Counted from the stretch's first letter, positions 52,664-61,487 are shown. The stretch is 64,000 nt of DNA from Streptomyces atroolivaceus (GCF_000717025.1 NZ_JNXG01000019.1:1-64000), one strand, 5' to 3'. A program made the numbers and translations. Notes: generated by a model not told the origin, from the letters alone.

Positions 52664-52839
52664 TTGACGGGTCCCTTCGCATCGTTGACGAAGTGCCACC
52701 GACTGGGCCACATTGGGCGGGGTTCTGGGGGGAACACACATGGCTCTTGGGGAGACCGGCCCGGCGGGCCACGCCGCGCCGGAAGCGGCGGAGACGGCGG
52801 AATCCACGACGGGCGACCGGCCGGCGGGAGCGCCGCCCG

Positions 52840-54252
52840 GTGGCTGACACGGCGGGCGCCCGCCCACCCACGGCCGAGGCGCCGCCGCCCCCACCCGCCC
52901 CGGGGAGCGGCACGAGCGGCGACTCGATGTTCCGCAACGCCTACGCCCTCATGCTCTCCACCGGTGTCTCCGCCGCTCTGGGCCTGGGCTTCTGGCTGGT
53001 CGCCGCCCGCCACTACACGGAGGAGGCCGTCGGGCAGGGCTCCGCCGCCATCGCCGCGATGCGGCTCCTGGCCTCGGTCACCGCGACGACGATGATCGGC
53101 GCCGTCGTGCGCTACGTGCCCCGCGCCGGACGCGCCACCGCGTCCCTGGTCGCCCGTGCCTACCTGGTCAGCTCCGTCGTCGTCACCGTGGCCTGCGTGG
53201 CCTTCCTGCTCACCCTGGACCTGTGGGGTGATTCGTACGCCCCGCTCGGCACCCTGTCCGCAGGGCTCGTCTTCACCGGCTCCTGCGTCGCCTGGGCGGT
53301 CCTCACGCTCCAGGACGGGGTGCTGACCGGGCTGCGCAAGGCCGTCTGGGTCCCCGTCGGCAACGCGGTGTTCTCCCTCGGCAAGCTGGTGCTGCTCGCC
53401 GCGTTCGCGACCGCCCTGCCCGTCCTCGGCGTCTTCGTGTCGTGGGCGGCGGCCATCGCCCTGTCCGTACTGCCGCTCGGCTGGCTGATCTTCCGCCGGC
53501 TGATCCCACGTCAGGCCGGAGCCGACCGCGACCGCGAACCGCCCCGGCTGCGCGAGGTCGGCAGATTCCTGGCCGGGGACTCGGTCGGCGCGCTCTTCAG
53601 CCTGGCCATGATCAACCTGCTGCCGGTGATGGTGGCCGTGCGCTTCGACGCGGCGCACAACGGCTTCTTCTACATCGCCTACACCGTCGGCGGCACCATG
53701 GAGTTCATGGCCATCAACATGGCCTCCTCCCTCACCGCGCACGCCTCTCACAGCCCCGGGCACCTGGCCGAGGGCGTACGCGGGGCACTGCGCCGCATGG
53801 CGGTCCTGCTGGTTCCCGTCGTGGCCGTGCTGGTCCTCTTCGCCCCGCAGATCCTCGGCCCCTTCGGCCCCGACTACGCCGACCACGGCACCCTGGTCCT
53901 GCGGCTGCTGGCCGCGGCCGCCCTGCCCCGGGTCGTGGTCGAGCTGTATATCGGCGTTCTGCGGGTGCAGGGCAGGACCGGAGCGCTGGCCGCCCTGCAG
54001 GGCGCGATGTGCGTCCTCGTCCTGGGCACTGCGACGGTGCTGCTCGGCCCGATGGGGATCGCCGGAGCGGGCTGGGCGATGCTGATCGCCATGACCGCGG
54101 TGGCGTCCGTGTCCGCCCTGGGACTGCGCTCGGCCCTCACCGGGCGGTCCCTGTGGCGCTCCCGGCGTCCGGCGCCGGAGGAGGAGTTCGGGACGGAGTG
54201 GGCCCGGCTCGCGGCGCGGCGCGCCCGGGAGCGAGGGGGCGAGGACTCGTGA
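52840..54252 (+). CDS. Polysaccharide exporter, MOP-superfamily flippase (Wzx-like)
   Basis: A 470-residue membrane protein with about 12-14 helices. It has SMFRNAYALMLSTGVSAALG at the first helix, LVAARHYTEEAVGQGSAAIA between helices, and the polysaccharide-synthesis C-terminal part (ALRRMAVLLVPVVAVLVLFA, RVVVELYIGVLRVQGRTGAL). Such proteins flip lipid-linked oligosaccharides to the outer face. A start at GTG 52840 is chosen over GTG 52693 because the earlier start adds an Arg-rich non-native segment; GGAG lies about 13 bp upstream. It is the only plus-strand gene of the polysaccharide locus, convergent with the GH26-like gene. Confidence 0.83.
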   Translation: MADTAGARPPTAEAPPPPPAPGSGTSGDSMFRNAYALMLSTGVSAALGLGFWLVAARHYTEEAVGQGSAAIAAMRLLASVTATTMIGAVVRYVPRAGRATASLVARAYLVSSVVVTVACVAFLLTLDLWGDSYAPLGTLSAGLVFTGSCVAWAVLTLQDGVLTGLRKAVWVPVGNAVFSLGKLVLLAAFATALPVLGVFVSWAAAIALSVLPLGWLIFRRLIPRQAGADRDREPPRLREVGRFLAGDSVGALFSLAMINLLPVMVAVRFDAAHNGFFYIAYTVGGTMEFMAINMASSLTAHASHSPGHLAEGVRGALRRMAVLLVPVVAVLVLFAPQILGPFGPDYADHGTLVLRLLAAAALPRVVVELYIGVLRVQGRTGALAALQGAMCVLVLGTATVLLGPMGIAGAGWAMLIAMTAVASVSALGLRSALTGRSLWRSRRPAPEEEFGTEWARLAARRARERGGEDS

Positions 54253-54297
54253 TCCGGCCGTCGTCCACGTCGGTGGCGTACGGGGTCCCTGGGAGGG

Positions 54298-55428
54298 TCA
54301 GCGGCCGGGCACCGGCTGCTTGAACCAGTCGTCCTGGCCGGCCGTGCGGTAACCCTCCAGCCCCGGACCGTCGTTGACCGTGAGATCGCAGCCCTCGCCC
54401 GGGACCGCGCGGTTCCAGTGCACCAGCGCCTTGGCCCCGGGCATGGTCCGGGCGGCCTCCGGGATCTCCTCGTACCACTCGCGCTGGCGGTCCTCGTCCG
54501 CCGGGTCGGGCACCGTGGCGTACTCGGCGAACATCAGCGGCTTCCCGGCGCTGATGTGGGCGCGCAGCCACTCGTACGCCGGCCGCTGGCTGCGGTCGAA
54601 GTCCTTCCAGTCCGTGGTGTCGTGGCAGGTGAAGTAGTTGTACTGGTCCATGCCGATCCAGTCGACGTAGTCGTCGCCCGGGTAGAGCCGTTCGAAGAGC
54701 TTCCCCGCCGGGAGGTAGCCGGACACCGTCCACACCCACACCACGTTGTCCACACCGAGCTCCTCGAACCGGTCGTGGAGGTGGCGGTAGGCGGCGACGT
54801 ACTCCTCGGGGGTGCCCGCGTCGCCGACCCGGGCGTCGGCCTCCTGGTCGAAGGAGAAGAACACCCGCTTCCCGTACGCCTTGATGCGACGCGCCTGCGG
54901 GTCGATGATCTCGCGGTCGTACGTCCCCGAAGCGACCTTCGCCCAGCCGAGCTGGTCCTCGGTCCAGTCGGTGTGGTGCGGCTCGCGCCACACGGTGGAC
55001 TCCCAGGCCAGCATCAGCAACCGGTCCCGGCCCAGGATCTGTTCGTCGCGCGTCAGGAGCTGTCCGTCGAGAGCGGTGTTCGACATGTCGTGGTAGGTGT
55101 ACAGGAGGTCGAGCTTCCGGCCGATCTTCTTCTCGAACGCATACACCGCGTCCTTGAGCGAGCCGTTCCCGGCGTGCGGCACATAGGCACCCCACCAGGC
55201 CCCGCACGGCGGCACGAGCAGGGCGGTGGGGGCGCACGACCCACCGGGGACCGGGCCGGTGGCGGCGTCGGCGGGGAGGGCGCCTGCCGCGGGTGCCCCG
55301 TCATCGCCCTCGTCGGAGGAGGGCGTGCCGAACCAGGCGAGGAGTCCGGTCAGCAGGGCCACGGCGGCGGCCAGGGCGAGCACGAGGTGCGTACGGGGCC
55401 GGCGCTCCCCCCGTGCGCGGCGGATCAC
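54298..55428 (-). CDS. Membrane-anchored glycoside hydrolase, GH26-like
   Basis: A 376-residue protein. An N-terminal signal anchor (HLVLALAAAVALLTGLLAWF) is followed by a Ser/Gly/Ala linker and then a (beta/alpha)8 hydrolase. The start is CGAWWGAYVPHAG. The probable acid/base is E196 in FSFDQEADARVG and the probable nucleophile E302 in LMFAEYAT, both at GH26 positions. GH26 covers beta-mannanases and exo-acting mannosidases; related proteins act on other mannose- or xylose-containing glycans. Its GTG overlaps the stop of the upstream gene by 4 bp. Within the locus it could cut, release or proof-read the exported polymer. Confidence 0.78.
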   Translation of the reverse strand: MIRRARGERRPRTHLVLALAAAVALLTGLLAWFGTPSSDEGDDGAPAAGALPADAATGPVPGGSCAPTALLVPPCGAWWGAYVPHAGNGSLKDAVYAFEKKIGRKLDLLYTYHDMSNTALDGQLLTRDEQILGRDRLLMLAWESTVWREPHHTDWTEDQLGWAKVASGTYDREIIDPQARRIKAYGKRVFFSFDQEADARVGDAGTPEEYVAAYRHLHDRFEELGVDNVVWVWTVSGYLPAGKLFERLYPGDDYVDWIGMDQYNYFTCHDTTDWKDFDRSQRPAYEWLRAHISAGKPLMFAEYATVPDPADEDRQREWYEEIPEAARTMPGAKALVHWNRAVPGEGCDLTVNDGPGLEGYRTAGQDDWFKQPVPGR

Positions 55429-55847
55429 CTCCGCCTCGCGGGTGCCGCAGGGGTCCGCTCGACGGCACCCCGCGTCGCCGCGGGCAGCGGAAGTCCGGGG
55501 AGGGCGGAGGCGAGGGTGGTGAGCGCGGCGAGCGACACCAGGAACGCGGTCCCCGAGAAGGCTTCCACCAGGAACAGCGAGGTGGCCACGGTGACGGCCA
55601 GGGAGAGCCCGAGGGGCGCGGCGAGGGCGGCCGCCTCGAGACGCGCACCCGGCCTGAGCGGTCCGGACTGCGGATACAGCAGAGCGAGCCCGGGGCCGAA
55701 GCAGACGAAGAGGAGGACGGGTGACCAGCGCAGCGGGGTCCCCCCGGGCAGCGCCGTCGCGGCGAGCGCCACCCATCCGGAGAGCCCCAGGGCGGTTCTG
55801 GTCAGGACCTGCCGGGCGGGGAGTACCGGTCGCCGGTTCTCGGACAC
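55425..55847 (-). CDS. Small membrane protein of unknown function
   Basis: A 140-residue protein with three to four hydrophobic helices (PVLLFVCFGPGLALLYP, LAAPLGLSLAVTVATSLFLVEA, FLVSLAALTTLASALPG) and basic tails. I do not recognise a family. Such small proteins in polysaccharide operons may assist the polymerase or transporter. The GTG at 55847 has GGAAGG 7 bp upstream. Between the large membrane protein and the GH26-like gene, overlapping the latter by 4 bp, so cotranscribed. Confidence 0.65.
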   Translation of the reverse strand: MSENRRPVLPARQVLTRTALGLSGWVALAATALPGGTPLRWSPVLLFVCFGPGLALLYPQSGPLRPGARLEAAALAAPLGLSLAVTVATSLFLVEAFSGTAFLVSLAALTTLASALPGLPLPAATRGAVERTPAAPARRR

Positions 55848-55913
55848 GTGACTGCCTTCCTGGTCTGGGGTCTGCCGTGCGGATGGGTCCCGGGTCCGCC
55901 GTGAGGACGGGTC

Positions 55914-57812
55914 TCAGGGGCTGTCGTAGCGGAGGACGACGCCGTGTCCGGTCCGTTCGACCACATGGAAGAGCGGCGAGGCTGCGAGGTCCCGGGTCAG
56001 TGAGGCGAAGCCGCCGGGGGGCAGGAGCCCCTCGCCGGCGGTGTAGATGTCCTGGGTACGCGTGAGGATGACGTAGGCCGTGGTGCCGGGGGGCAGCCTG
56101 GTCGACAGGTAACCCGCCGGATCCTTGAGCATCTCGGTGTTCTCGGGCAGCTCCTGTTCGGCGAAGAACCAGTGCTCCAGCCGGTCGTAGCGGTGCAGCG
56201 CCTTCGGGAAGGAACCCGTGGTGGCCAGGATCAGCGCCCCTTCGGGGGCTCTGTCGATGGCTCGGGTGACGAGCGCGGTCTCGGCGGGCGGGGTGTAGTT
56301 CATCCGCTCCTTGCCGTAGTACGCGGGCATGAAGCCGGCGAGCAGTGCGGCCAGCGTCACCGGGAGGGCGACCGCGCCGGCTCTCCGCACGGACGGCCGC
56401 ACCCGGTGCGCTCCGGTGCCGCCGACCGCCGGCACGAGCGCCGCGGCGGCGAAGAAGGCCGCGCCCGGGAGCGCGAACAGATAGACCCGGAAGAGCATTT
56501 CGCCGCCGTAGTCGTTGACCACGAACAGGGGTACGGGCGCGACGGAGGCCAGCAGCAGCGGCAGGGCGCTGTGCGCCAGACGGCGCCGCAGCAGGAGGGC
56601 CGCGCCCGCGAGGGCGGCGACGGCCAGCACCATCAGGATGGAGGCTCGCCCCGCGAGCTCGGGGCCGGCCCCGGTGAGCTGGCCGGCGTATCCGGCACGG
56701 GAGTTCTGGGTGAGTTCGCCCAGGGAGTCGCGCAGGGTGCCCAGGGTCTCCATGAACAGCGGGCGGCCCATGGTGAGGTCCCAGGCCAGCATGATCGCCC
56801 CGGCGACGGCGAGAAGCCCGAGGTTGCGGTAGCGGCGGGTGAGGCAGAGCGCGAGCAGGGTGACGCAGAGCATCACGGGGGTCAGCTGGTGCACGGCGTT
56901 GACGGCCACGATCACGGGCACGAGGACCACCGCACAGACCGCCCGCTGCCGGACGCCGGTGGGCGGCGGGACGGCGGCGGCGGCCGGGTCGAGGCAGGCG
57001 CGCGAGCGGAGCTGCCCGGCCGAGCCCGGCCGTACGAAATGCCGTACGACGACGGCCAGTACGGCGAGGTGGAGGAGGAAGCCGAGACCCTGCGGGGCGA
57101 GGTAGTCCTGGCCCACCCAGTTGGCGAGCTGGAAGATCCAGACCGCGGTCCACACGAGGCGCCGGTCCTCGCTGAAGGTGCGGTAGATCAGGAGCAGGAC
57201 CGGCATCATCAGCAGGCCGAGGACGACGGGCGCCCAGTTCAGGTAGGCGGCGGCGCTGTCGGCCCCGAAGGCGCGGACGAGCCCGCCGTTGAGCGTGAAG
57301 AAGCCGGGCCACTGGTCGTAGGCGGACATGTTGCCGGACAGGCCCTCGTCCGGACGCAGTTCACCGTTGGCCAGCAGGTGGTCGATGACCGCGTCGTGCT
57401 TGGAGGCCCAGGGGTAGCGCTCCGAGTCGTACAGGACGGCGGGTACACCCTTGAGCGCCATCAGCAGCCCGGCGCAGTACGACGCGGGCCACCACGGGGC
57501 CGTGCCCGCGCGGCGGAGGCTGACCAGGAAGCCGGCGGTCAGGAGGAGCAGGGAGAGGTAGTAGGTGACGGGCAGCCGGTCCAGGAGTCCGTACTCGCCC
57601 ATCGAGCGGAACCCGATGTGCGGCAGCGAGGAGATCCAGAGAGCGGCCGCCAGGAGTAACGGCAGCCAGGTGAGGAGCGTCCGGGGTCTCGGCGCGCCGG
57701 GGAGGCGGCGGGCCGGCTCCGGGGGGACGGCGTCGGGCTGCCCGGTGGGAGGCGCCGGCTGGGCACTCCCCGCGGTGCTTTCCCCGACCGGCGCGGGCAC
57801 ATGCTGTGGCAC
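55914..57812 (-). CDS. Large multi-pass membrane protein, candidate GT-C glycosyltransferase or polymerase
   Basis: A 632-residue protein with about 12-14 helices and a ~30-residue Pro-rich N-terminus. An extracytoplasmic loop after the first helices contains VLYDSERYPWASKHDAVIDH, and a second block is SAYDQWPGFFTLNGGLV. The ~100 C-terminal residues are soluble (GALILATTGSFPKALHRYDR). The layout resembles GT-C enzymes that use lipid-linked sugars, or Wzy-type polymerases, but no diagnostic DE/DD motif can be assigned with confidence. First gene of a three-gene minus-strand operon. A -10 hexamer with direct repeats lies upstream (57871-57911). GTG start. Confidence 0.68.
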   Translation of the reverse strand: MPQHVPAPVGESTAGSAQPAPPTGQPDAVPPEPARRLPGAPRPRTLLTWLPLLLAAALWISSLPHIGFRSMGEYGLLDRLPVTYYLSLLLLTAGFLVSLRRAGTAPWWPASYCAGLLMALKGVPAVLYDSERYPWASKHDAVIDHLLANGELRPDEGLSGNMSAYDQWPGFFTLNGGLVRAFGADSAAAYLNWAPVVLGLLMMPVLLLIYRTFSEDRRLVWTAVWIFQLANWVGQDYLAPQGLGFLLHLAVLAVVVRHFVRPGSAGQLRSRACLDPAAAAVPPPTGVRQRAVCAVVLVPVIVAVNAVHQLTPVMLCVTLLALCLTRRYRNLGLLAVAGAIMLAWDLTMGRPLFMETLGTLRDSLGELTQNSRAGYAGQLTGAGPELAGRASILMVLAVAALAGAALLLRRRLAHSALPLLLASVAPVPLFVVNDYGGEMLFRVYLFALPGAAFFAAAALVPAVGGTGAHRVRPSVRRAGAVALPVTLAALLAGFMPAYYGKERMNYTPPAETALVTRAIDRAPEGALILATTGSFPKALHRYDRLEHWFFAEQELPENTEMLKDPAGYLSTRLPPGTTAYVILTRTQDIYTAGEGLLPPGGFASLTRDLAASPLFHVVERTGHGVVLRYDSP

Positions 57813-57870
57813 GGTGCGACTCCCCCCACGGATGTGGTCACGGCCGTCACGCCGCTGTCCCCTTAAGCGA

Positions 57871-57911
57871 AGTATAGGAACGTGCTGCGTCTTTGTGGTG
57901 TCTTTGTGGTG
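57871..57911 (-). promoter_or_regulatory. Promoter with tandem 11-bp repeats over the -35 position
   Basis: On the minus strand a near-consensus -10 TATACT (57871-57876) has no TTGACA at the right distance. Two tandem copies of CACCACAAAGA (57890-57911) occupy the -35 zone with exactly 11-bp period. Paired direct repeats one helical turn apart over a weak -35 are typical of activator-dependent promoters such as SARP targets, though the motif is not the published TCGAGSC heptamer. The predicted start is about 50 bp before the large membrane protein gene. Confidence 0.5.
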
Positions 57912-57936
57912 CTCTCGCCCATTCCTCCATGGCCCA

Positions 57937-58057
57937 CTCGTCCGTAGCGCGCTTCTCCGTGGTCCGGTCGGCCGTGGCGCGCCTCCGTGGCCCGGTCGGC
58001 CGTGGCCCGTCGGCCGTGCCCCCGTCGGCCGTGGCCCGCTTCTCCGTGGCCCGCCGC
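57937..58057. repeat. Degenerate GC-rich direct repeats
   Basis: Imperfect repetition of TCCGTGG(T/C)CCGGTCGG and CCGTGGC(C/G)CG units, about five to six degenerate copies, between the polysaccharide genes ending at 57812 and 58059. The arrangement is looser than the 12- and 15-bp arrays elsewhere. Confidence 0.7.
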
Positions 58058-58058
58058 C

Positions 58059-58904
58059 TCATCCGGCGAACACCGGCCCCCGCGCGGCGGCCCGCGCCCG
58101 CCGGTACCACCGCCACCCCACGGTCCGCAGCGAGTCCGGGAACGGCGCCACGCGTGCGCCCTCGCCCGCCATCCAGCGCTCGAGGTCCCGCACCGTGTGG
58201 CTCCGGCGCAGGATCAGCCGCGCGATCCGGTACGGCTCGTCCCGGCCGGAACTCAGCGCGTGCCGGACGGCCGCCGCGCTCTCGTAACCGGCGGCGCGGG
58301 CGGCACGGCGCACCCGCGCGCTGTTGTATCCGTGCGGGTACGCGAGGTGGTCCACCCGGTGGCCCAGGACATCCTCCAAGGCCCTCTTCGAGTCGACGAG
58401 TTCGGACCGCAGGGCCGCACCGGACAGCGTGTCCAGCTGTGCGTGGGTGACCGTGTGCCCGCCCACCTCCATGCCGTACTGCTCCAGCAGCGGCACCTGC
58501 CCCAGGCCCATCATCGGCGCGGGCGGCAGCAGGCTGCCCCCTCCGGACCGGGTCAGCGCTCCGGTCGTGAGATAGGCGGTGGCCGGCACCGACCGTCCGG
58601 CGAGCGCCTCGGCGGTCGGCCCCGGCAGGTCCGCGAAACCGTCGTCGAAGGTCAGGACGACCGGGCGGTCCGGCAGCGGCGCACGTCCCGCGAGGTGAGC
58701 GACGAGGGCACCGACCGGGACCGGTGTGCGGCCCCAGTGGGCGAGCGCGTCCAGCTGGGCCGAGAAATCCCTGGGTGTGACGGTGAATTCGGCGATCCAC
58801 TCCGGTGGGTCGTCCATCACCGCGTGGTACAGCAGCACGGGTATCCGGGCGGCCACCCCCTGTCCTCCCGGTCCGCCGGGCACCCCGGGCCCGCGCGCGT
58901 TCAT
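58059..58904 (-). CDS. Polysaccharide deacetylase (NodB homology domain)
   Basis: A 281-residue CE4-type enzyme. The catalytic pair is in LTFDDGFADL (D87, D88), with metal His residues H150 and H154 in VGGHTVTHAQLD. IPVLLYHAVMDD is the usual first strand, and HLAYPHGYNS closes the barrel. It lacks an obvious signal peptide, so it may act on nascent or lipid-linked precursors in the cytosol, or be exported otherwise. It should remove N- or O-acetyl groups. Its ATG overlaps the glycosyltransferase stop by 4 bp (ATGA). Confidence 0.88.
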   Translation of the reverse strand: MNARGPGVPGGPGGQGVAARIPVLLYHAVMDDPPEWIAEFTVTPRDFSAQLDALAHWGRTPVPVGALVAHLAGRAPLPDRPVVLTFDDGFADLPGPTAEALAGRSVPATAYLTTGALTRSGGGSLLPPAPMMGLGQVPLLEQYGMEVGGHTVTHAQLDTLSGAALRSELVDSKRALEDVLGHRVDHLAYPHGYNSARVRRAARAAGYESAAAVRHALSSGRDEPYRIARLILRRSHTVRDLERWMAGEGARVAPFPDSLRTVGWRWYRRARAAARGPVFAG

Positions 58905-60244
58905 CTCCCCTCCCAGGGGCGCGCGGCACCACGGAGGGCGAGCCGGGCGCGTACGTATCCGAGGGGCCCGTAGAGCAGACCACGCCGCTCCAGCCGGGAA
59001 AGATGCCGGGGCCACGGGTAGGTGTACGCACCGTGCTCGCCGGGAACGCCGGGGCGCCCTGCCGCGCCGGTGGCACGAGGCGCCGTCATCGTGCGGGCAT
59101 GGGCGAGACCGCGCGGCAGCCGGGCCAGCAGGGGCGGCAGCAGGGCGGGCCTGCTGACGAGGAGCGCGGTGAGGCAGGCCGTCAGCCCGGCGCCGTAGCC
59201 GTACGCCTGGCCGCACAGGTCCTCCCAGCGCTCCCTGTGGTGGTGCCAGACGATCGCGTCGGGCGTGTAGTACAGCGGGTGCCCCTCGGCGAGGAGCCGT
59301 ACGAAGGCGTAGAGGTCGTCGCCCCCCTTGGCCGGGGTGCCGGTGCCGGTGGCCGGGTCGAAACCGCCGACCGACCGCAACGGCCCGGCGCGGAAGGCCA
59401 TGTTCGCGCCGGAGCCGAACCGCCCGGCCGTGAACGGGAAGAGCGGCTCGTCGGCGGGCGGGTGCGCGGGGTCGTAGCACCGCGCGGAGAACCCCTTGGC
59501 GAATCCGCCGTGGCTCTCCAGCAGGACCTGCGCCGGAGTGGTCAGCCTGGCCGGGAGGATCAGGCCGGTGACACAGGCCAGGCGGAGGTCCTCGCCGAAG
59601 GGCCGGGTGAGCGCGGTGAGCCAGTGCGGGTCGGCGATGACGTCGTCGTCGGTGAAGGCGAGGACGTCGGCCCCGGCGACGGCGACACCCCTGTTGTGCG
59701 CGGCGGCCAGACCGGGCACCGGCTCCAGCGCGTAGCGCACGCCCCGGCCCGCGTAGGCGGAGGTGACCAGCTCGCGGGTGGCTCCGGTGGCCGGGGCGTT
59801 GTCGACGACCACGATCTCGAAGTCCGGGTGGTCCTGGGCGAGCAGCGAGTCGAGGGCGCGGGCGAGCTGCGCGGGGCGCTCCCGGGTCGCGACGACCACC
59901 GTGGCCCTGGGCACCTCCCCGGTCGGTGGACGCTCCGGGGCCTCCGGGACGACGATCTCGTCCGCCGCCTGCTTCGCGAGGACGGAGGCCGGGTCGTCAC
60001 CCGCCCTGACACGCCCGACGACCGTACCGACCGGGCGCCCGCGCAGCCGTACGAGGGCGAAAATCCGCCGGCCGGCCCCGTCCCGCGCGGCGGTGTCCAG
60101 GGGCGGCCCGCCGGGGGCGGGCCATACCCGTGCCCCCGTGCCGTCGGCCGCGTCGAGCTCCAGCTCGGCGACGGCGAGGCCGGCGAGCCGGCCCATGTCC
60201 GGCAACCTCGGCGTGTGCCTTGTCCGTCCGTTCCCGTACGGCAT
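58901..60244 (-). CDS. Glycosyltransferase family 2 protein with N-terminal extension
   Basis: A 447-residue enzyme. About 110 N-terminal residues form an extra alpha/beta module with no recognised motif, followed by the GT-A core: ATVVVATRERPAQLARALDS, the metal motif in VLAFTDDDVIADPHW, and KGGDDLYAFVRLLAEGHPL on the acceptor side. The last ~90 residues carry basic helices. It probably adds a sugar to the growing glycan. It overlaps the deacetylase (ATGA) and follows the GNAT-like gene by 22 bp, so the three genes form one operon. The start at 60244 has GGGGGG upstream. Confidence 0.87.
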   Translation of the reverse strand: MPYGNGRTRHTPRLPDMGRLAGLAVAELELDAADGTGARVWPAPGGPPLDTAARDGAGRRIFALVRLRGRPVGTVVGRVRAGDDPASVLAKQAADEIVVPEAPERPPTGEVPRATVVVATRERPAQLARALDSLLAQDHPDFEIVVVDNAPATGATRELVTSAYAGRGVRYALEPVPGLAAAHNRGVAVAGADVLAFTDDDVIADPHWLTALTRPFGEDLRLACVTGLILPARLTTPAQVLLESHGGFAKGFSARCYDPAHPPADEPLFPFTAGRFGSGANMAFRAGPLRSVGGFDPATGTGTPAKGGDDLYAFVRLLAEGHPLYYTPDAIVWHHHRERWEDLCGQAYGYGAGLTACLTALLVSRPALLPPLLARLPRGLAHARTMTAPRATGAAGRPGVPGEHGAYTYPWPRHLSRLERRGLLYGPLGYVRARLALRGAARPWEGR

Positions 60245-60266
60245 TCCGGTCCCCCCGGTCGAGACG

Positions 60267-61364
60267 CTATGGACGTTTCGGTTCGCGCAGCCGGCCGGCC
60301 CGTTCGAGACCGCGCTGCGCCAGGCCCGCCAGCCGGGGCCGTGTCCGTACGAAGTCGTGCGCGCGGCGGGAGGGTTCGCGGCCCAGCCAGTGCAGGGCGG
60401 CGCCCGCCCCCGGCCTGGCCGAGGTGCCCTCGTACACCCTGAGCTCGCCCGTCTTCAGGGCGTCCTTGTACACGGCCGCCCCGCGCCCCATGTCGAGCAT
60501 CCCGACTCCGTCGTCCGCCGCCGCCCGCGCCATCCGCAGGTGCAGGACCAGGCCCGGCGAGAACTTCGCGAACGAGGGGTCGTAGGCCGGGAACCAGCAC
60601 GAGAGCACCGTCCGCGAGCGCAGCCCGAAGTGGGCGGCCACGGGCCGGTCGTCCGCGTACAGGACGGAGAGCAGACCGGAGCACCCGGGCGCCCGGGTGT
60701 GGAAGAGGAACTCCCCCAGACCGCGGATCCACCTCTTCGCGAAGCGGTCACGGCGGCCGGTCCTGCGGTACTGGGCGGACTTCCACTCCATCAGGGTCCG
60801 CAGCACCGCCGGATCCCGCTCGTCGAGGACGAACCGCACCTCCCCGGCCTCCCGGCCGAGCTTGCGCTCCTTCGCCAGGGTGGTCCTGAGGAACTTCGGC
60901 GACCGCGCGCGCAGCGCCTTCTCGTAGGCCTCGTAACCGTGACCGACGTCGATGACGTACGAGGCGTGCGAGCGGGCCGCGTCCGGCTCGAAGAGGCCCT
61001 GGCGCTCCTCCAGGTTGTCGAACTCCCAGGTGGAGAGGGAGCAGGCCCGGAGCAGCTCCTTCGCGCCCAGTGGAAGCTGCGGACGCAGTACCGCGCCCTG
61101 TACGTCGGAGACCCCGAGGCCGACCGCCCGGCCGTGGCCGAGCCGGCCCCGTTCGAACGGGAAGAAGCCCGCCGTCCCCCCGGCGCCCTCGCCGATCACC
61201 GCCACCCGCGCGTGCGGCCGGACGCGGCCGACGGCCAGGGCGAACTCCGGCTCCATGAACGGCTGCGCCGGGGCGCCGGACTCCGCCCGCAGCTCCCGCC
61301 AGGTCTCGATGTCCCCCGCGCCCAGATCTCCGGGCCTGACCACACGTATGCGCCTGCTGCTCAC
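60267..61364 (-). CDS. GNAT-fold acyltransferase (CelD/BcsL/FemAB-like)
   Basis: A 365-residue protein of the Acetyltransf_6 type. The first half starts IRVVRPGDLGAGDIETWREL, and the second GNAT-like half has WKSAQYRRTGRRDRF, VLYADDRPVAAHFGLRSR and FSPGLVLHLRMARAAADDGV. This class (cellulose-biosynthesis protein CelD) is commonly found in exopolysaccharide loci and adds acyl or amino-acyl groups. Its donor is unknown. The GTG at 61364 is chosen because GGGGGG lies 4-5 bp upstream; the 61424 alternative begins in a Pro/Gly-rich non-native segment. First gene of the three-gene operon. Confidence 0.82.
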   Translation of the reverse strand: MSSRRIRVVRPGDLGAGDIETWRELRAESGAPAQPFMEPEFALAVGRVRPHARVAVIGEGAGGTAGFFPFERGRLGHGRAVGLGVSDVQGAVLRPQLPLGAKELLRACSLSTWEFDNLEERQGLFEPDAARSHASYVIDVGHGYEAYEKALRARSPKFLRTTLAKERKLGREAGEVRFVLDERDPAVLRTLMEWKSAQYRRTGRRDRFAKRWIRGLGEFLFHTRAPGCSGLLSVLYADDRPVAAHFGLRSRTVLSCWFPAYDPSFAKFSPGLVLHLRMARAAADDGVGMLDMGRGAAVYKDALKTGELRVYEGTSARPGAGAALHWLGREPSRRAHDFVRTRPRLAGLAQRGLERAGRLREPKRP

Positions 61365-61487
61365 CAGACCCCCCGGTCCTGCCCCCTGAGCCACACTGCC
61401 CGGAACGGTACCGGGCCGCGTCACTCAGCGGTAGACGGCCGCGACACCCCGTGACCGGCCGGTGGGCGCCCGGCCCGGCCGGGGGTG

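Noticed and set aside
52693..52839. N-terminal extension of the flippase from GTG 52693
   Set aside because: It would add an Arg-rich segment with no match to flippase N-termini; GTG 52840 gives a normal start.
54298..57312. 1004-residue fused frame covering the GH26-like gene
   Set aside because: The upstream two thirds are out of frame with the two real membrane-protein genes; the true start is GTG 55428, overlapping the upstream stop.
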